Source: Desulfosporosinus sp. Sb-LF (lineage in GTDB: Bacteria; Bacillota; Desulfitobacteriia; Desulfitobacteriales; Desulfitobacteriaceae). Taken from it: a DNA stretch of 64,000 nucleotides. The stretch covers positions 62,001 to 126,000 of the forward strand of contig NZ_SPQR01000004.1 in assembly GCF_004766055.1 (NCBI RefSeq). The letters are read 5' to 3'. Within the stretch, counting starts at the first letter, position 1. Each line of letters begins with the position of its first letter. Shown piece by piece: positions 44,116 to 52,400 of the stretch. The position numbers were made by a program, and so were the translations under genes. The notes under the pieces are model-generated. The model saw only the letters and a program-made list of their open reading frames with translations, searched no databases and was not told the DNA's origin.

Positions 44116-45951
44116 TTAACTCAATCGTTCTAAGTACATACTGTCCATGAAATAGTTGGAGAAAGTAGAACTACCGCCCAATTCAACATGGCTAATCTTT
44201 CTATATAATTCTTCAGCCATAGTCAGCTCATGGTGATCTAGTAAAGCCCGTATTGCGCCTACATGAGCGGCATTGCCAACCATTTTTATTCTTTCAGAAG
44301 GGATATCTGGGACAAGACCAATATTCAAAATGTTGTGGGGTTTGAGATACGTAGCAAAGGTTCCGGATAACGTCACCGAATCTAACTCTGGGACGGTTAT
44401 GCCTGCCATTTCAACAAGGGTTTTGATCCCTGCACAGACAGCACCTTTAGCCAACTGTAATTCTCCGATGTCTTTTTGATTTAAGGTCACATCAAATCCT
44501 TGGTCAATGCCATACGTTAAGACAAATTCACGCCCTCTTTCACCCATTCGAATTCGCTTAACAAGCTCTGGTGAAAGATCTTGCGCTCTCTCAGGGTCAA
44601 CGATTTTCCCTTGTTTGTTAATGATCCCAGCCTTTCTCATTTCATCGATCCCCTCAATAAGACCCGATCCACAAATTCCGATTGGTTCTTGACCTCCGAT
44701 TACTTTACAATTCACTCCATTTTCGGTGATGGTAATCCCTTCAATGGCTCCCTGTTTTGCTCTCATTCCATGGATAATGCCTGCACCTTCAAAAGCTGGT
44801 CCAGCCGCAGTAGAACAAGCCATCATCTTATGTTTAGTTTTTAAAAATAGTTCGCAGTTGGTTCCGATGTCAATTAGCAAATGATTACCTGATCCAAGAA
44901 CCGAGGGGGCTCCGACTATGGCCCCAACAGTGTCTGCACCAACAAAACCTCCTATATTCGGTAAGAGGAATACTTTCCCTTGCGAATTAATTTCAATTCC
45001 TAATTCTTTCGCTGTAAATTCCAGTGGTTTGTTAGTAACGGAAACAAACGGTGATACCGCTAGATGAGCGACTTCTAAACCAATAAAGAGATGATGCATT
45101 GTCGTGTTGCCAACAATCGTCATCTTAAAGATCTCATTATTACGCACATCTGTTTTGGCAAAAAGCTCTTCCAGCAAGTGATTTATAGTTCTCCTAATGG
45201 CGCTGCCTAGAGACAAAGTATTCTCTTGACTTTCTCGAGCAAAGGTAATACGAGAAATTACATCTGCACCATAAACGGTTTGTCCATTTTCAGCAGAAAC
45301 AACTTTCATTACTGTTCCCTGGTTCAGATCGATCAAGGCCACCGCCACACTAGTAGTCCCAATATCGACTGCGACACCGTATAACCTATTTGTCGTATCC
45401 CCTGCTTCAATATCTATTACTTCATCTTTTGTAACGGTTGCGGTTAGGGCGAATGCATCTGCTCTTAGAACGTCTGAAATCGCATTAAGAGCATATAGAC
45501 TTGTTTTGTTATAGCTCCTATTTGTGGCAGAGTCAAGAGCATCTACAAAACGGTCCCAGTCTCCGCGTTCATCGTTTAGAGTGGGCTCGCTGATTTTTAC
45601 ATGCACCTTTTCGAAACCCGGATCTAAGCTATTCGCTTTCATATCCTGAAGGACACCTTCTTTGCGATCCTGACTTTCTAAAAAATCAAGTTCAATAACC
45701 ATGCCCTCTTCAGGTATCACTGAACAAGCGAGACGTACACCAGCTATTATTTCAGTTTCATTGAGATGCTTTAAATCGAGGTCGCTTGGCAGAGAGACGA
45801 GGTTTCCTTTTATCCGTACTTTACATTTGCCGCAAGTTCCTTTGCCATTGCAAATATTTTGGACGGGTAATCGATGTCGAACAAGCGCTTGCATTAAAGT
45901 TTCATTTTCTTCCATTGTCATGGAACGGTTGGGGAGTATCGTTATTTCCAT
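44116..45951 (-). CDS. RACo-type corrinoid activation protein (2Fe-2S ferredoxin plus ASKHA ATPase)
   Basis: The 611-residue protein reactivates corrinoid proteins whose cobalt has been oxidised to Co(II), using ATP and low-potential electrons. N-terminal ferredoxin domain with CNGKGTCGKCKV (about 34-45) and RLACSV (about 71-76); then a linker, and a DUF4445/ASKHA domain from about 190 with YGVAVDIGTTSVAVALIDL, IVGNTTMHHLFIGLEVAHLA, LPNIGGFVGADTVGAIV, LLIDIGTNCELFLK and GICGSGLIEGIDEM. It lies 69 bp behind the tetrahydrofolate methyltransferase gene and probably forms an operon with it. AGGAGGTAATT precedes the ATG. Confidence 0.9.
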   Translation of the reverse strand: MEITILPNRSMTMEENETLMQALVRHRLPVQNICNGKGTCGKCKVRIKGNLVSLPSDLDLKHLNETEIIAGVRLACSVIPEEGMVIELDFLESQDRKEGVLQDMKANSLDPGFEKVHVKISEPTLNDERGDWDRFVDALDSATNRSYNKTSLYALNAISDVLRADAFALTATVTKDEVIDIEAGDTTNRLYGVAVDIGTTSVAVALIDLNQGTVMKVVSAENGQTVYGADVISRITFARESQENTLSLGSAIRRTINHLLEELFAKTDVRNNEIFKMTIVGNTTMHHLFIGLEVAHLAVSPFVSVTNKPLEFTAKELGIEINSQGKVFLLPNIGGFVGADTVGAIVGAPSVLGSGNHLLIDIGTNCELFLKTKHKMMACSTAAGPAFEGAGIIHGMRAKQGAIEGITITENGVNCKVIGGQEPIGICGSGLIEGIDEMRKAGIINKQGKIVDPERAQDLSPELVKRIRMGERGREFVLTYGIDQGFDVTLNQKDIGELQLAKGAVCAGIKTLVEMAGITVPELDSVTLSGTFATYLKPHNILNIGLVPDIPSERIKMVGNAAHVGAIRALLDHHELTMAEELYRKISHVELGGSSTFSNYFMDSMYLERLS

Positions 45952-46020
45952 AATTACCTCCTAAAAGAGTATTATCCCCTTCCCTAAATTGAGAAGGGGA
46001 TCATTATTCATGTCTAGCCT

Positions 46021-46824
46021 CTAGCCTAAGAACTCGAATTGCTTGTTACGAAATGCCTTGAGATATTTTACACAATAATCGTCTCTGCCAGCTAATGTCT
46101 CAGCCGTAATCAAGCTTGCCATCATCATTTTGTCCAAGGGGTTAATGATGAGAGCATCCAACCCTTTGCCAATAGCCATAATAGCAAAGGCATGGTTCAT
46201 GAACTTCCGTACTGGTAGTCCATATGACACGTTTGATAGTCCGCAAATTGTATGAACCCCTTTAAACCGCGTCATGATAGCTTCAACGGAATTTATAAAT
46301 TCCACAGCAAAGGTGTTGTTTGTAGAGACTGGTTGAACCAAGGGATCTACATAAATGTTATTGAGCGGTACATTGTTTTTGACGAGCCCCTCAATGAGTT
46401 TTTCGGCAATTTTTAGGCGAGCGTCCATGGTTTCAGGCATACCCTCGTCACTCATACAAAGTGCTACAACTTTTAAGTCAGTTCCTGCAACGACAGGGAT
46501 CAACGCATCGTAACGTTCTTTTTCCAGTGAGATTGAGTTAATCATTGCAATCCCTTTGTGTACAGACAGGGCAGCCTCGATTGCTTTTGGGTCGGGGCTA
46601 TCTATGCAGCAGGGTGCATCAACTACCTCTTGAACCGTTTTCACAAGCCATTGCAGATATTCTGGCTCCTTACCAACAAAGATACCAGCGTTAACATCAA
46701 TATAATCTGCGCCAGCTTCAAGTTCATCCTTAGCCACCTTTTGGATATATTCGACATCTTGCGCTTTGATAGCTTCCCCAATGGCTTTACGACTTGCATT
46801 AATTAATTCTCCAACAACTAACAT
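46021..46824 (-). CDS. Methyl-corrinoid:tetrahydrofolate methyltransferase (MtgA/AcsE-type)
   Basis: The 267-residue protein is a pterin-binding TIM barrel of the DHPS/MeTr family: MLVVGELINASRKAIGEAI at the N-terminus, AGADYIDVNAGIF (about 34-46), CCIDSPDPKAIEAAL (about 72-86), IYVDPLVQPVST (about 157-168) and GLSNVSYGLPVRKFMNHAFA (about 196-215). It should move the methyl group from MtaC to tetrahydrofolate, feeding the Wood-Ljungdahl pathway. It replaces MtaA, the coenzyme-M-type second methyltransferase of methanogens. AcsE of the CODH/ACS cluster has the same fold, but no acs genes are here, so a dedicated MtgA-like role in methanol use is favoured. Confidence 0.88.
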   Translation of the reverse strand: MLVVGELINASRKAIGEAIKAQDVEYIQKVAKDELEAGADYIDVNAGIFVGKEPEYLQWLVKTVQEVVDAPCCIDSPDPKAIEAALSVHKGIAMINSISLEKERYDALIPVVAGTDLKVVALCMSDEGMPETMDARLKIAEKLIEGLVKNNVPLNNIYVDPLVQPVSTNNTFAVEFINSVEAIMTRFKGVHTICGLSNVSYGLPVRKFMNHAFAIMAIGKGLDALIINPLDKMMMASLITAETLAGRDDYCVKYLKAFRNKQFEFLG

Positions 46825-46928
46825 GTCTTTTCCTCCCTCTATTTAACTAAAAATTTACATTGACCCATCCATTTTTGAATTTTATTTCTTCGATATTATC
46901 ATTTTAGTCTTATATTGTATCGTTTCAT

Positions 46929-46969
46929 ATGGATTTTTTTGCTTTATATTGATTTATCTTAACATTTTG
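46929..46969 (-). promoter_or_regulatory. Shared 41-bp element upstream of the tetrahydrofolate methyltransferase
   Basis: Ungapped match to 42811-42851 upstream of mtaC (33 of 41). It lies 105 bases before the start codon, in the 193-bp gap after cbiO, and implies that this gene has its own promoter separate from the cobalamin operon. Confidence 0.55.
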
Positions 46970-47017
46970 ACTGCTTAAAACTCTCTGAAAAGTGATCCGA
47001 TATATGGTATCGGGTAA

Positions 47018-47842
47018 TTACAGCTTTCTAAAGGCTTCTCTCGCTTCTTTGATGGTTAAGGGATTGGCAGAAGAAATGACCCCCTCTTTATGTTTTAGGA
47101 TCTCCCATAGATGGGCAATGCGAGGTAAGCGCAAAAATGCACCGCGAATGAGTACTGGATCAGAAAAGATATGTTCGGGTGTCCCTTCAATTACTATTCG
47201 ACCTTCTTGCATAACATAAGCGCGGTCACAATAAATCGGGACAATATCGACTTCGTGAGTAGAGATAATGGTGGTTAATCCCTTGTTAACTTGCAATCCT
47301 TTTAACGTAAGCATCAAGTCTGCTGCAGTTCGAGGATCAAGACCGGCCGTTGGTTCGTCAAGTACGATGATGTCGCAGTGCATGGCTAACACACCCGCGA
47401 TGGCGACTCTCTTCTTCTGGCCATAACTGAGCTGATGAATGCTATGATTCCGTTGTTCCCACATTTTACATTGTTTCAAAGCAGATTCAACCCGTTCCTG
47501 AATCTCTGAGGCGGACAATCCTAAATTTTTGGGGCCATAGGAAACGTCCTCATAGACACTAGCCGCAAATAGCTGGTCATGGGGATCCTGAAAAACCATA
47601 CCAACCTGAGTAAATACCTCATTTTGATGCCACTGGGATAAATTTTTTCCTTTTAAAAGAACACTTCCGGAACGTGGTTTTAATAGCCCGTTAAAATGCT
47701 GAAAAAGGGTAGTTTTACCGCAGCCATTGGCTCCTAATAGCGCGACACATTCTCCTGAATTTACGGAAAAATCCACACCATGTAAAATTTCCGTTCCGTT
47801 CGGATAGGCAAATGCTAAATTTTGTGTCTCCAATATCACCAC
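47018..47842 (-). CDS. cbiO: Cobalt ECF transporter ATPase CbiO
   Basis: The 274-residue ATPase powers cobalt uptake with CbiMNQ. Walker A LLGANGCGKTTLFQHF (about 35-50), Q-loop MVFQDPHDQLFAA, signature HQLSYGQKKRVAIAGVLA (about 135-152), Walker B CDIIVLDEPTAGLDP and switch STHEVD. FQDPHDQLF is typical of ECF transporter ATPases. It starts with GTG after GAGGGTGACATT and is the last gene of the long cobalamin operon. Confidence 0.93.
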   Translation of the reverse strand: MVILETQNLAFAYPNGTEILHGVDFSVNSGECVALLGANGCGKTTLFQHFNGLLKPRSGSVLLKGKNLSQWHQNEVFTQVGMVFQDPHDQLFAASVYEDVSYGPKNLGLSASEIQERVESALKQCKMWEQRNHSIHQLSYGQKKRVAIAGVLAMHCDIIVLDEPTAGLDPRTAADLMLTLKGLQVNKGLTTIISTHEVDIVPIYCDRAYVMQEGRIVIEGTPEHIFSDPVLIRGAFLRLPRIAHLWEILKHKEGVISSANPLTIKEAREAFRKL

Positions 47843-47880
47843 AATGTCACCCTCAAATTCCTATTGGTTATTTTCGTGCA

Positions 47881-48642
47881 TTATCTTCCAATGACCCAGC
47901 TCCCTAGGATAATTATTAATCCTAAACCCGATACCAAGAGGTCTTGTTTTCTTAGAACAAGATCATGATGAACGGAAATTTCTCCATTATATCCTCGGCA
48001 TCTCATGGCTTGCCATAACCGAACACTTTTATCAAAGACTCGGATAAACAAAATCCCACCGATTGCACCGATTGATTGGATGGTTCGCCACCATGTACCA
48101 TATCCTAGCCGCATATGTTGGGCCTTTTGCAGGCGTTCCAATTCGTCTAATAATGTGAACAATGACGAATAGGCTAAGGTCATGATTTCAATGACTAATT
48201 GCGGCACCCTAAACCAAGCAAGGGCTTGAATCCACTCCTGAACGGTTGTTGTAAATGTTAACACAGACATCACACTAATTCCGCCGAAAATTCGAGCTGC
48301 AAATAATGACCCTCGCATTAATCCTTCATGATATCCAATTAAGTGAAAAGAGAAGATATTCCATTCAAACCAAGGGGTGTGCCCATTGATGAAGATTTGG
48401 GTTGCCCCTACAAAAATTGCGAGGAAGAGGATCGGGCGTAATCGCCGCCATAACAAATGCCCACTTACCCCGACTAAGTTCAAGAGCAGAATGCTTAAGA
48501 TGCCAAAACAAAATGGCAAAAGCCAAGAACGTGTACTTGTAGCAGCAAGCAAACCAGCGACAGTCAGAAACAATTTGATACGTCCGTCCACGTGAGATAA
48601 TTTCGTCACCGGATTTGGATCTCTTATTCCCGTCGCTAGCAT
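47881..48642 (-). CDS. cbiQ: Cobalt ECF transporter transmembrane subunit CbiQ
   Basis: The 253-residue membrane protein couples CbiO to the substrate component. It has about five membrane helices and the ECF T-component motifs: DPNPVTKLSHVDGRIKLFLT near the N-terminus and the two Ala-Arg-Gly-type coupling helices, here RLQKAQHMRLGYG (about 175-187) and LWQAMRCRGYNGE (about 213-225). GAGGAGGGGAGATCC places the start at 48642. Confidence 0.9.
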   Translation of the reverse strand: MLATGIRDPNPVTKLSHVDGRIKLFLTVAGLLAATSTRSWLLPFCFGILSILLLNLVGVSGHLLWRRLRPILFLAIFVGATQIFINGHTPWFEWNIFSFHLIGYHEGLMRGSLFAARIFGGISVMSVLTFTTTVQEWIQALAWFRVPQLVIEIMTLAYSSLFTLLDELERLQKAQHMRLGYGTWWRTIQSIGAIGGILFIRVFDKSVRLWQAMRCRGYNGEISVHHDLVLRKQDLLVSGLGLIIILGSWVIGR

Positions 48643-48763
48643 GGATCTCCCCTCCTCATCTATCAAGGTATCTGTGACTAACATAGAAATTTCTTAGAAT
48701 ATCTTATTACCGTGGACATTAGTTATTATAAAGTTCTCGCGGCGGCTTACCTGGTTATATTGA

Positions 48764-49060
48764 TTATTGTTTCTGAATATTACTATGGCTTTCAGTTCGT
48801 CCGAAAAGGTCTCGCCAAGTATATCCAATCACAAATCCCGCAACCGCGCCCCCGATAGCAAACATAAAAAGTAAAAGATCTCCTTTATTAGTATTTATGA
48901 GAGGCGGACGTTCTCCTGCACCCACTTCTGACGCATATTTCTCTGCGACTGCATTGACATGTGTATCTGCTCCAGGCATAGCTGGAGCATGTACCCCGAG
49001 ATAAATAATGATTCCAAGGAACAAAACCAAAAACCCAGATTTCCATACTTGTTGTTTCAC
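48764..49060 (-). CDS. cbiN: Cobalt transport protein CbiN
   Basis: A 98-residue accessory subunit with two membrane helices (about 8-25 and 63-82) and an extracytoplasmic loop with PAMPGADTHVNAVAEKY. CbiN assists metal loading of CbiM. The GTG start overlaps the cbiM stop by four bases. Confidence 0.88.
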   Translation of the reverse strand: MKQQVWKSGFLVLFLGIIIYLGVHAPAMPGADTHVNAVAEKYASEVGAGERPPLINTNKGDLLLFMFAIGGAVAGFVIGYTWRDLFGRTESHSNIQKQ

Positions 49061-49791
49061 TCTTTTTCTCCCCTTTCAGAGAGAACTGAGCTCGCAGCTG
49101 TTTCTGAATTCGCCCTTTGATAGTTGTCGGATGCTGGTAAGACGTGAAGCAACATTAAAATGTCTGGTCGATGTTCGGCGATATATTTCAGAACCAAGCC
49201 TGTAAAAATCCCTTCCAGAATAGCCAAGGGCCATTGGGTGGGAATGAACACAGTAAAAATAGCTAAGAAAACTTCGCTAAAGGGATGAGTCCCATGAATA
49301 GCCAAAGCCAATTGCGTGGATGTTCCAACGTAAATTGCTATATCCCCAATTAATCCAGCAACAAATCCTGACCAAAAGAGATTGAGCCTAATCCGACGCA
49401 ATCCCCAAAAGAGTCCCCACCCTACCCAACCCCCGAAAACGCCCATGGTGAGGGTGTTGGCTCCAAGCGTTGTCAATCCGCCATGAGAAAAGAAAAGGGC
49501 TTGAAAAAGAAGGGCGATAAGACTCATTAACGTTGCGATAGCAGGCCCCAATAGAATGGCTCCCAAAGGTGTCCCACCTGGATGGGAACAGGTACCAGTC
49601 ATTGGGACTGGAATCGGAAGAAGCGAGACAAGGAAAATCCCTGCTGTCATGACCCCTGTTAATTGCTTCATCATCGGGAGTTCTCGGCTTTTTTTAGCAA
49701 GGCTTCTAGCTCCGGCGGCCACAAAAGCACTTGCGCCAACCCAATACGCAATGGCGTAGGGAGCTGGTAGCATTCCCTCAGCGATATGCAT
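49057..49791 (-). CDS. cbiM: Cobalt-binding substrate component CbiM
   Basis: CbiM is the cobalt-selective S component. The 244-residue membrane protein begins MHIAEGMLPAPYAIAY; His2 together with the N-terminal amine forms the metal site in the family, so the ATG at 49791 rather than a preceding TTG must be the start. It contains the conserved MTGTCSHPGGTPLGAILLGP (about 65-84) with a second metal histidine, and about seven helices. The start overlaps the cobD stop (TGATG). Confidence 0.93.
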   Translation of the reverse strand: MHIAEGMLPAPYAIAYWVGASAFVAAGARSLAKKSRELPMMKQLTGVMTAGIFLVSLLPIPVPMTGTCSHPGGTPLGAILLGPAIATLMSLIALLFQALFFSHGGLTTLGANTLTMGVFGGWVGWGLFWGLRRIRLNLFWSGFVAGLIGDIAIYVGTSTQLALAIHGTHPFSEVFLAIFTVFIPTQWPLAILEGIFTGLVLKYIAEHRPDILMLLHVLPASDNYQRANSETAASSVLSERGEKE

Positions 49792-50921
49792 CAATCACGC
49801 CCCCTTTCAACCTTAGAGTAGAATCCCTTTAGCCCATCAATGAGCCGTTGCATGGCTGGAGTATCTTTAATCGCAACTCGGATGAAATTCCCTGACAGAC
49901 CTGCAAAGCTGGCACAATCCCGCACTAGAACCCCTTGTTTACCCAAATGTTGGATCAAGGCACCCGTTGTGGGGTTCAAAACCTCAATTAAGGCAAAATT
50001 AACTGAACTTGGCCAAAGTCGTAACTCTAATAAATTAGCAAGTTCAAATTCTCGGTAGAAATAGGAGCGACTCTCTCTCAGCTTTTCTCGAACGCTATCC
50101 GGGTAGTTTAAATCTTCTAGGGATGTGATTCCGGCTTGTTGAGCAAGCACATTTACGGACCAAGGATCTCTGTATTGCTCAAAAAGAGTAAGTAGAGACG
50201 GATGCGCAAAGAGTGTGCCTAAGCGTAATCCTGGCAAACTGTAGAACTTTGTCAACGAGTAAAGTACGATGAGGTGTTCGTTATTTTTAAGATATACGCG
50301 AGTAGATTCGCGTGACTCGTCAGGAAGAAAGTCAACGAAGGACTCATCAAACAAGATGCGACATCCTAATTCTTTGGTAAGCGTTAGAATGTATTCAAAC
50401 GTGTCTTTTTGGAGGACACTGCCTGTCGGATTATGGGGAGAGCAAAGAAAGAGTAAGTCACAGCCTTCTAGGTATCTCCTCCACTCTCGGTCCACTCCAC
50501 CCTCACCACGGGTGTTTTCGTGGTCTCCATTCCTTCGATTAAACTTGGCCCAGCCCTCAGGTCCTAGTGGAATATAGCTCACTTCCGAACCGGTTGAACG
50601 CGCAGCCCGTTCGTATTCACTAAATGTCGGAATAGGAATTGCTACTTTTTTAGGTTTTAACGCTTGCACGATTGTGAATATTAATTCACCAGCGCCGTTA
50701 CCAACCATAATTGAGTCGGCAGGAAGCCCCAGATGATTAGAAAGCGCTTTCCTCAAGTCCATACTCTCGGGATCCGGATAATTTACAATATCCTTCATGC
50801 CTTGTTGCAAGGAAGCCCAAACCTTCGGTGGCGGTCCAAAAGGATTGATATTTGCAGAAAGATCAATCAACGAACTGGAGCCATATAATTCTTGGGCTCT
50901 GCGCAAATTTCCACCATGCAT
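49791..50921 (-). CDS. cobD: L-threonine-O-3-phosphate decarboxylase CobD
   Basis: CobD makes (R)-1-amino-2-propanol phosphate for the nucleotide loop of cobalamin. The 376-residue protein is a class I/II PLP aminotransferase-fold enzyme: SANINPFGPPPKVWA (about 24-38), VGNGAGELIFTIVQAL (about 75-90), LCSPHNPTGSVL (about 157-168), and the PLP lysine in YSLTKFYSLPGLRLG. The start at 50921 follows GGGGTGAGACT. It sits directly after the threonine kinase gene, so substrate supply and use are paired. Confidence 0.9.
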   Translation of the reverse strand: MHGGNLRRAQELYGSSSLIDLSANINPFGPPPKVWASLQQGMKDIVNYPDPESMDLRKALSNHLGLPADSIMVGNGAGELIFTIVQALKPKKVAIPIPTFSEYERAARSTGSEVSYIPLGPEGWAKFNRRNGDHENTRGEGGVDREWRRYLEGCDLLFLCSPHNPTGSVLQKDTFEYILTLTKELGCRILFDESFVDFLPDESRESTRVYLKNNEHLIVLYSLTKFYSLPGLRLGTLFAHPSLLTLFEQYRDPWSVNVLAQQAGITSLEDLNYPDSVREKLRESRSYFYREFELANLLELRLWPSSVNFALIEVLNPTTGALIQHLGKQGVLVRDCASFAGLSGNFIRVAIKDTPAMQRLIDGLKGFYSKVERGRD

Positions 50922-50925
50922 AGTC

Positions 50926-51843
50926 TCACCCCGCATTTTCTGTAAAATTGGATTTTATTGCCACAACTCCGCCACCGTGACTATTGAAGAGATCGAGGAA
51001 CGTAGGGCTAAACCGTTGCTCTGCTTCAAGGCGTAAATGTAGCTGTGAATCCCGACTTAAAAAGCCTTCTTGCGGAAATACCCCGGCAAGCAATGTACCG
51101 CTGTGAGCAGTAATAACACCTAGCCCCCCATTTTGACGAACCCATGCCAAGAAGAGTTCAAACGAGGATTTCGGATTTATTTCCAGATTACACCGAGCAC
51201 TGATTGTTCCAGCCGTCGCTAATTTTTCCAAATCGATTTGTTCTATTCCTTCACGGGCCAAACAATAGGCCCTCTCAATTTCAATTTCAAAGTGCCGGTA
51301 GTGTTCAGCTAACCCCGGCCGAGCATTGAAAACTCTTGTATCAATTGTTCCACCCCAATCTAGGGCAAGAAATAAGGCGGGGAGCGAAGGCCCGAGTACA
51401 AAATGGTTATGTCGTTGAACATGTTCTATCTCGGTGATACCCGGAAACATGACGCTATCGCTCGGTTCAATCTGTAAAGCAAGCTGAGCCAATCGCTCGG
51501 GAGCAGGGTCTTCTCCAAGGGCCGTTAGTGTGGCTGCCGCTACGGCAGTAATGTCAGCAGTAGAGCTTGCCATTCCTTTTCCCTCAGGAAGTTGCTGTAA
51601 AAATTCCACCTTACCGCCCAACCTGGGAAGATCCAGATCTTCTTTAAGTAATTCTAATACTTGGAGAGCTTTAGTTTTACGCAGCGGAAGATCCCAACCT
51701 GGTGTATGCACGTTCAATGCCACCCTTGCTTCCGAAAAACGGTCAATGGGACAATCCACAAGAAATGGAACTCCTTTTCGTGCTCCCTGCACCCATTCTC
51801 CGCACGTCCCCGGACACCGGGCCAATCCGACAGCGAAATCCAT
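50926..51843 (-). CDS. pduX: L-threonine kinase PduX
   Basis: PduX phosphorylates L-threonine for the aminopropanol arm of cobalamin. This 305-residue GHMP kinase has ARCPGTCGEWVQGARKGVPF near the N-terminus (about 8-27), the ATP loop LPEGKGMASSTADI (about 87-100) and a late GVITAHSGTLLAGVF (about 233-247). Its stop overlaps the ribosome binding site of cobD, and its start lies next to the cobO stop, so the three are translationally linked. Confidence 0.88.
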   Translation of the reverse strand: MDFAVGLARCPGTCGEWVQGARKGVPFLVDCPIDRFSEARVALNVHTPGWDLPLRKTKALQVLELLKEDLDLPRLGGKVEFLQQLPEGKGMASSTADITAVAAATLTALGEDPAPERLAQLALQIEPSDSVMFPGITEIEHVQRHNHFVLGPSLPALFLALDWGGTIDTRVFNARPGLAEHYRHFEIEIERAYCLAREGIEQIDLEKLATAGTISARCNLEINPKSSFELFLAWVRQNGGLGVITAHSGTLLAGVFPQEGFLSRDSQLHLRLEAEQRFSPTFLDLFNSHGGGVVAIKSNFTENAG

Positions 51844-52400
51844 TAATATTCAATCCCCCTACGACTGCTAACGCCCTTAGCAAAAGGATGCTTTAGCAAG
51901 TTTAGGTCCCACCAATTGTCTACTAGAGATTCTAAAAATTCAGGCATCCCTCGCCCTGTCAGAATCCATTCTAGAGAAGTATTTGTCGACAAGAGTTCTT
52001 GTACAAGATCCAAACTTAAAAAACCGCGATTCAGGGCATGACTTACTTCGTCTAAAATTATAACATCATAAGATTTCGCCCTGACTTCACCTAGCACAAA
52101 ATTATACGCTTGGTTAACCAAGTCCAAAGCGATCTCCGGATCCCGGTTTTGCCGAAAACACTCCCCACAGCCCGTACAGTGTTTCAGACCCGTTCTAATC
52201 ATACCCGCCCAACGACAACCCACGCCAAATTGAATGAGAGGTACCCCTAAACGGTAAAGACCTGTTAGTTCACCACTGTAGGTGCTCCCTTTTAGAAATT
52301 GTACCATCAGAACGCGTTTCCCTTCAGTATAAGCCAAAAGGGCTTCTCCGATGGCTGACGTCGTTTTCCCTTTACCTTGGCCAGTATAAACAGTGATCAT
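51843..52400 (-). CDS. cobO: Corrinoid adenosyltransferase CobO/BtuR
   Basis: CobO adds the 5'-deoxyadenosyl ligand to Co(I) corrinoid. The 185-residue protein has the P-loop YTGQGKGKTTSAIGEAL (residues 5-21), RVLMVQFLKGSTYSGEL, CRWAG, and VIILDEVSHALNRG (about 110-123). A cysteine group CTGCGECF (about 56-63) is characteristic of some clostridial forms. The start is taken at 52400 (MITVYTG), whose ATG overlaps the cbiA stop as ATGA; a longer frame to 52433 lies within cbiA. Confidence 0.92.
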   Translation of the reverse strand: MITVYTGQGKGKTTSAIGEALLAYTEGKRVLMVQFLKGSTYSGELTGLYRLGVPLIQFGVGCRWAGMIRTGLKHCTGCGECFRQNRDPEIALDLVNQAYNFVLGEVRAKSYDVIILDEVSHALNRGFLSLDLVQELLSTNTSLEWILTGRGMPEFLESLVDNWWDLNLLKHPFAKGVSSRRGIEY

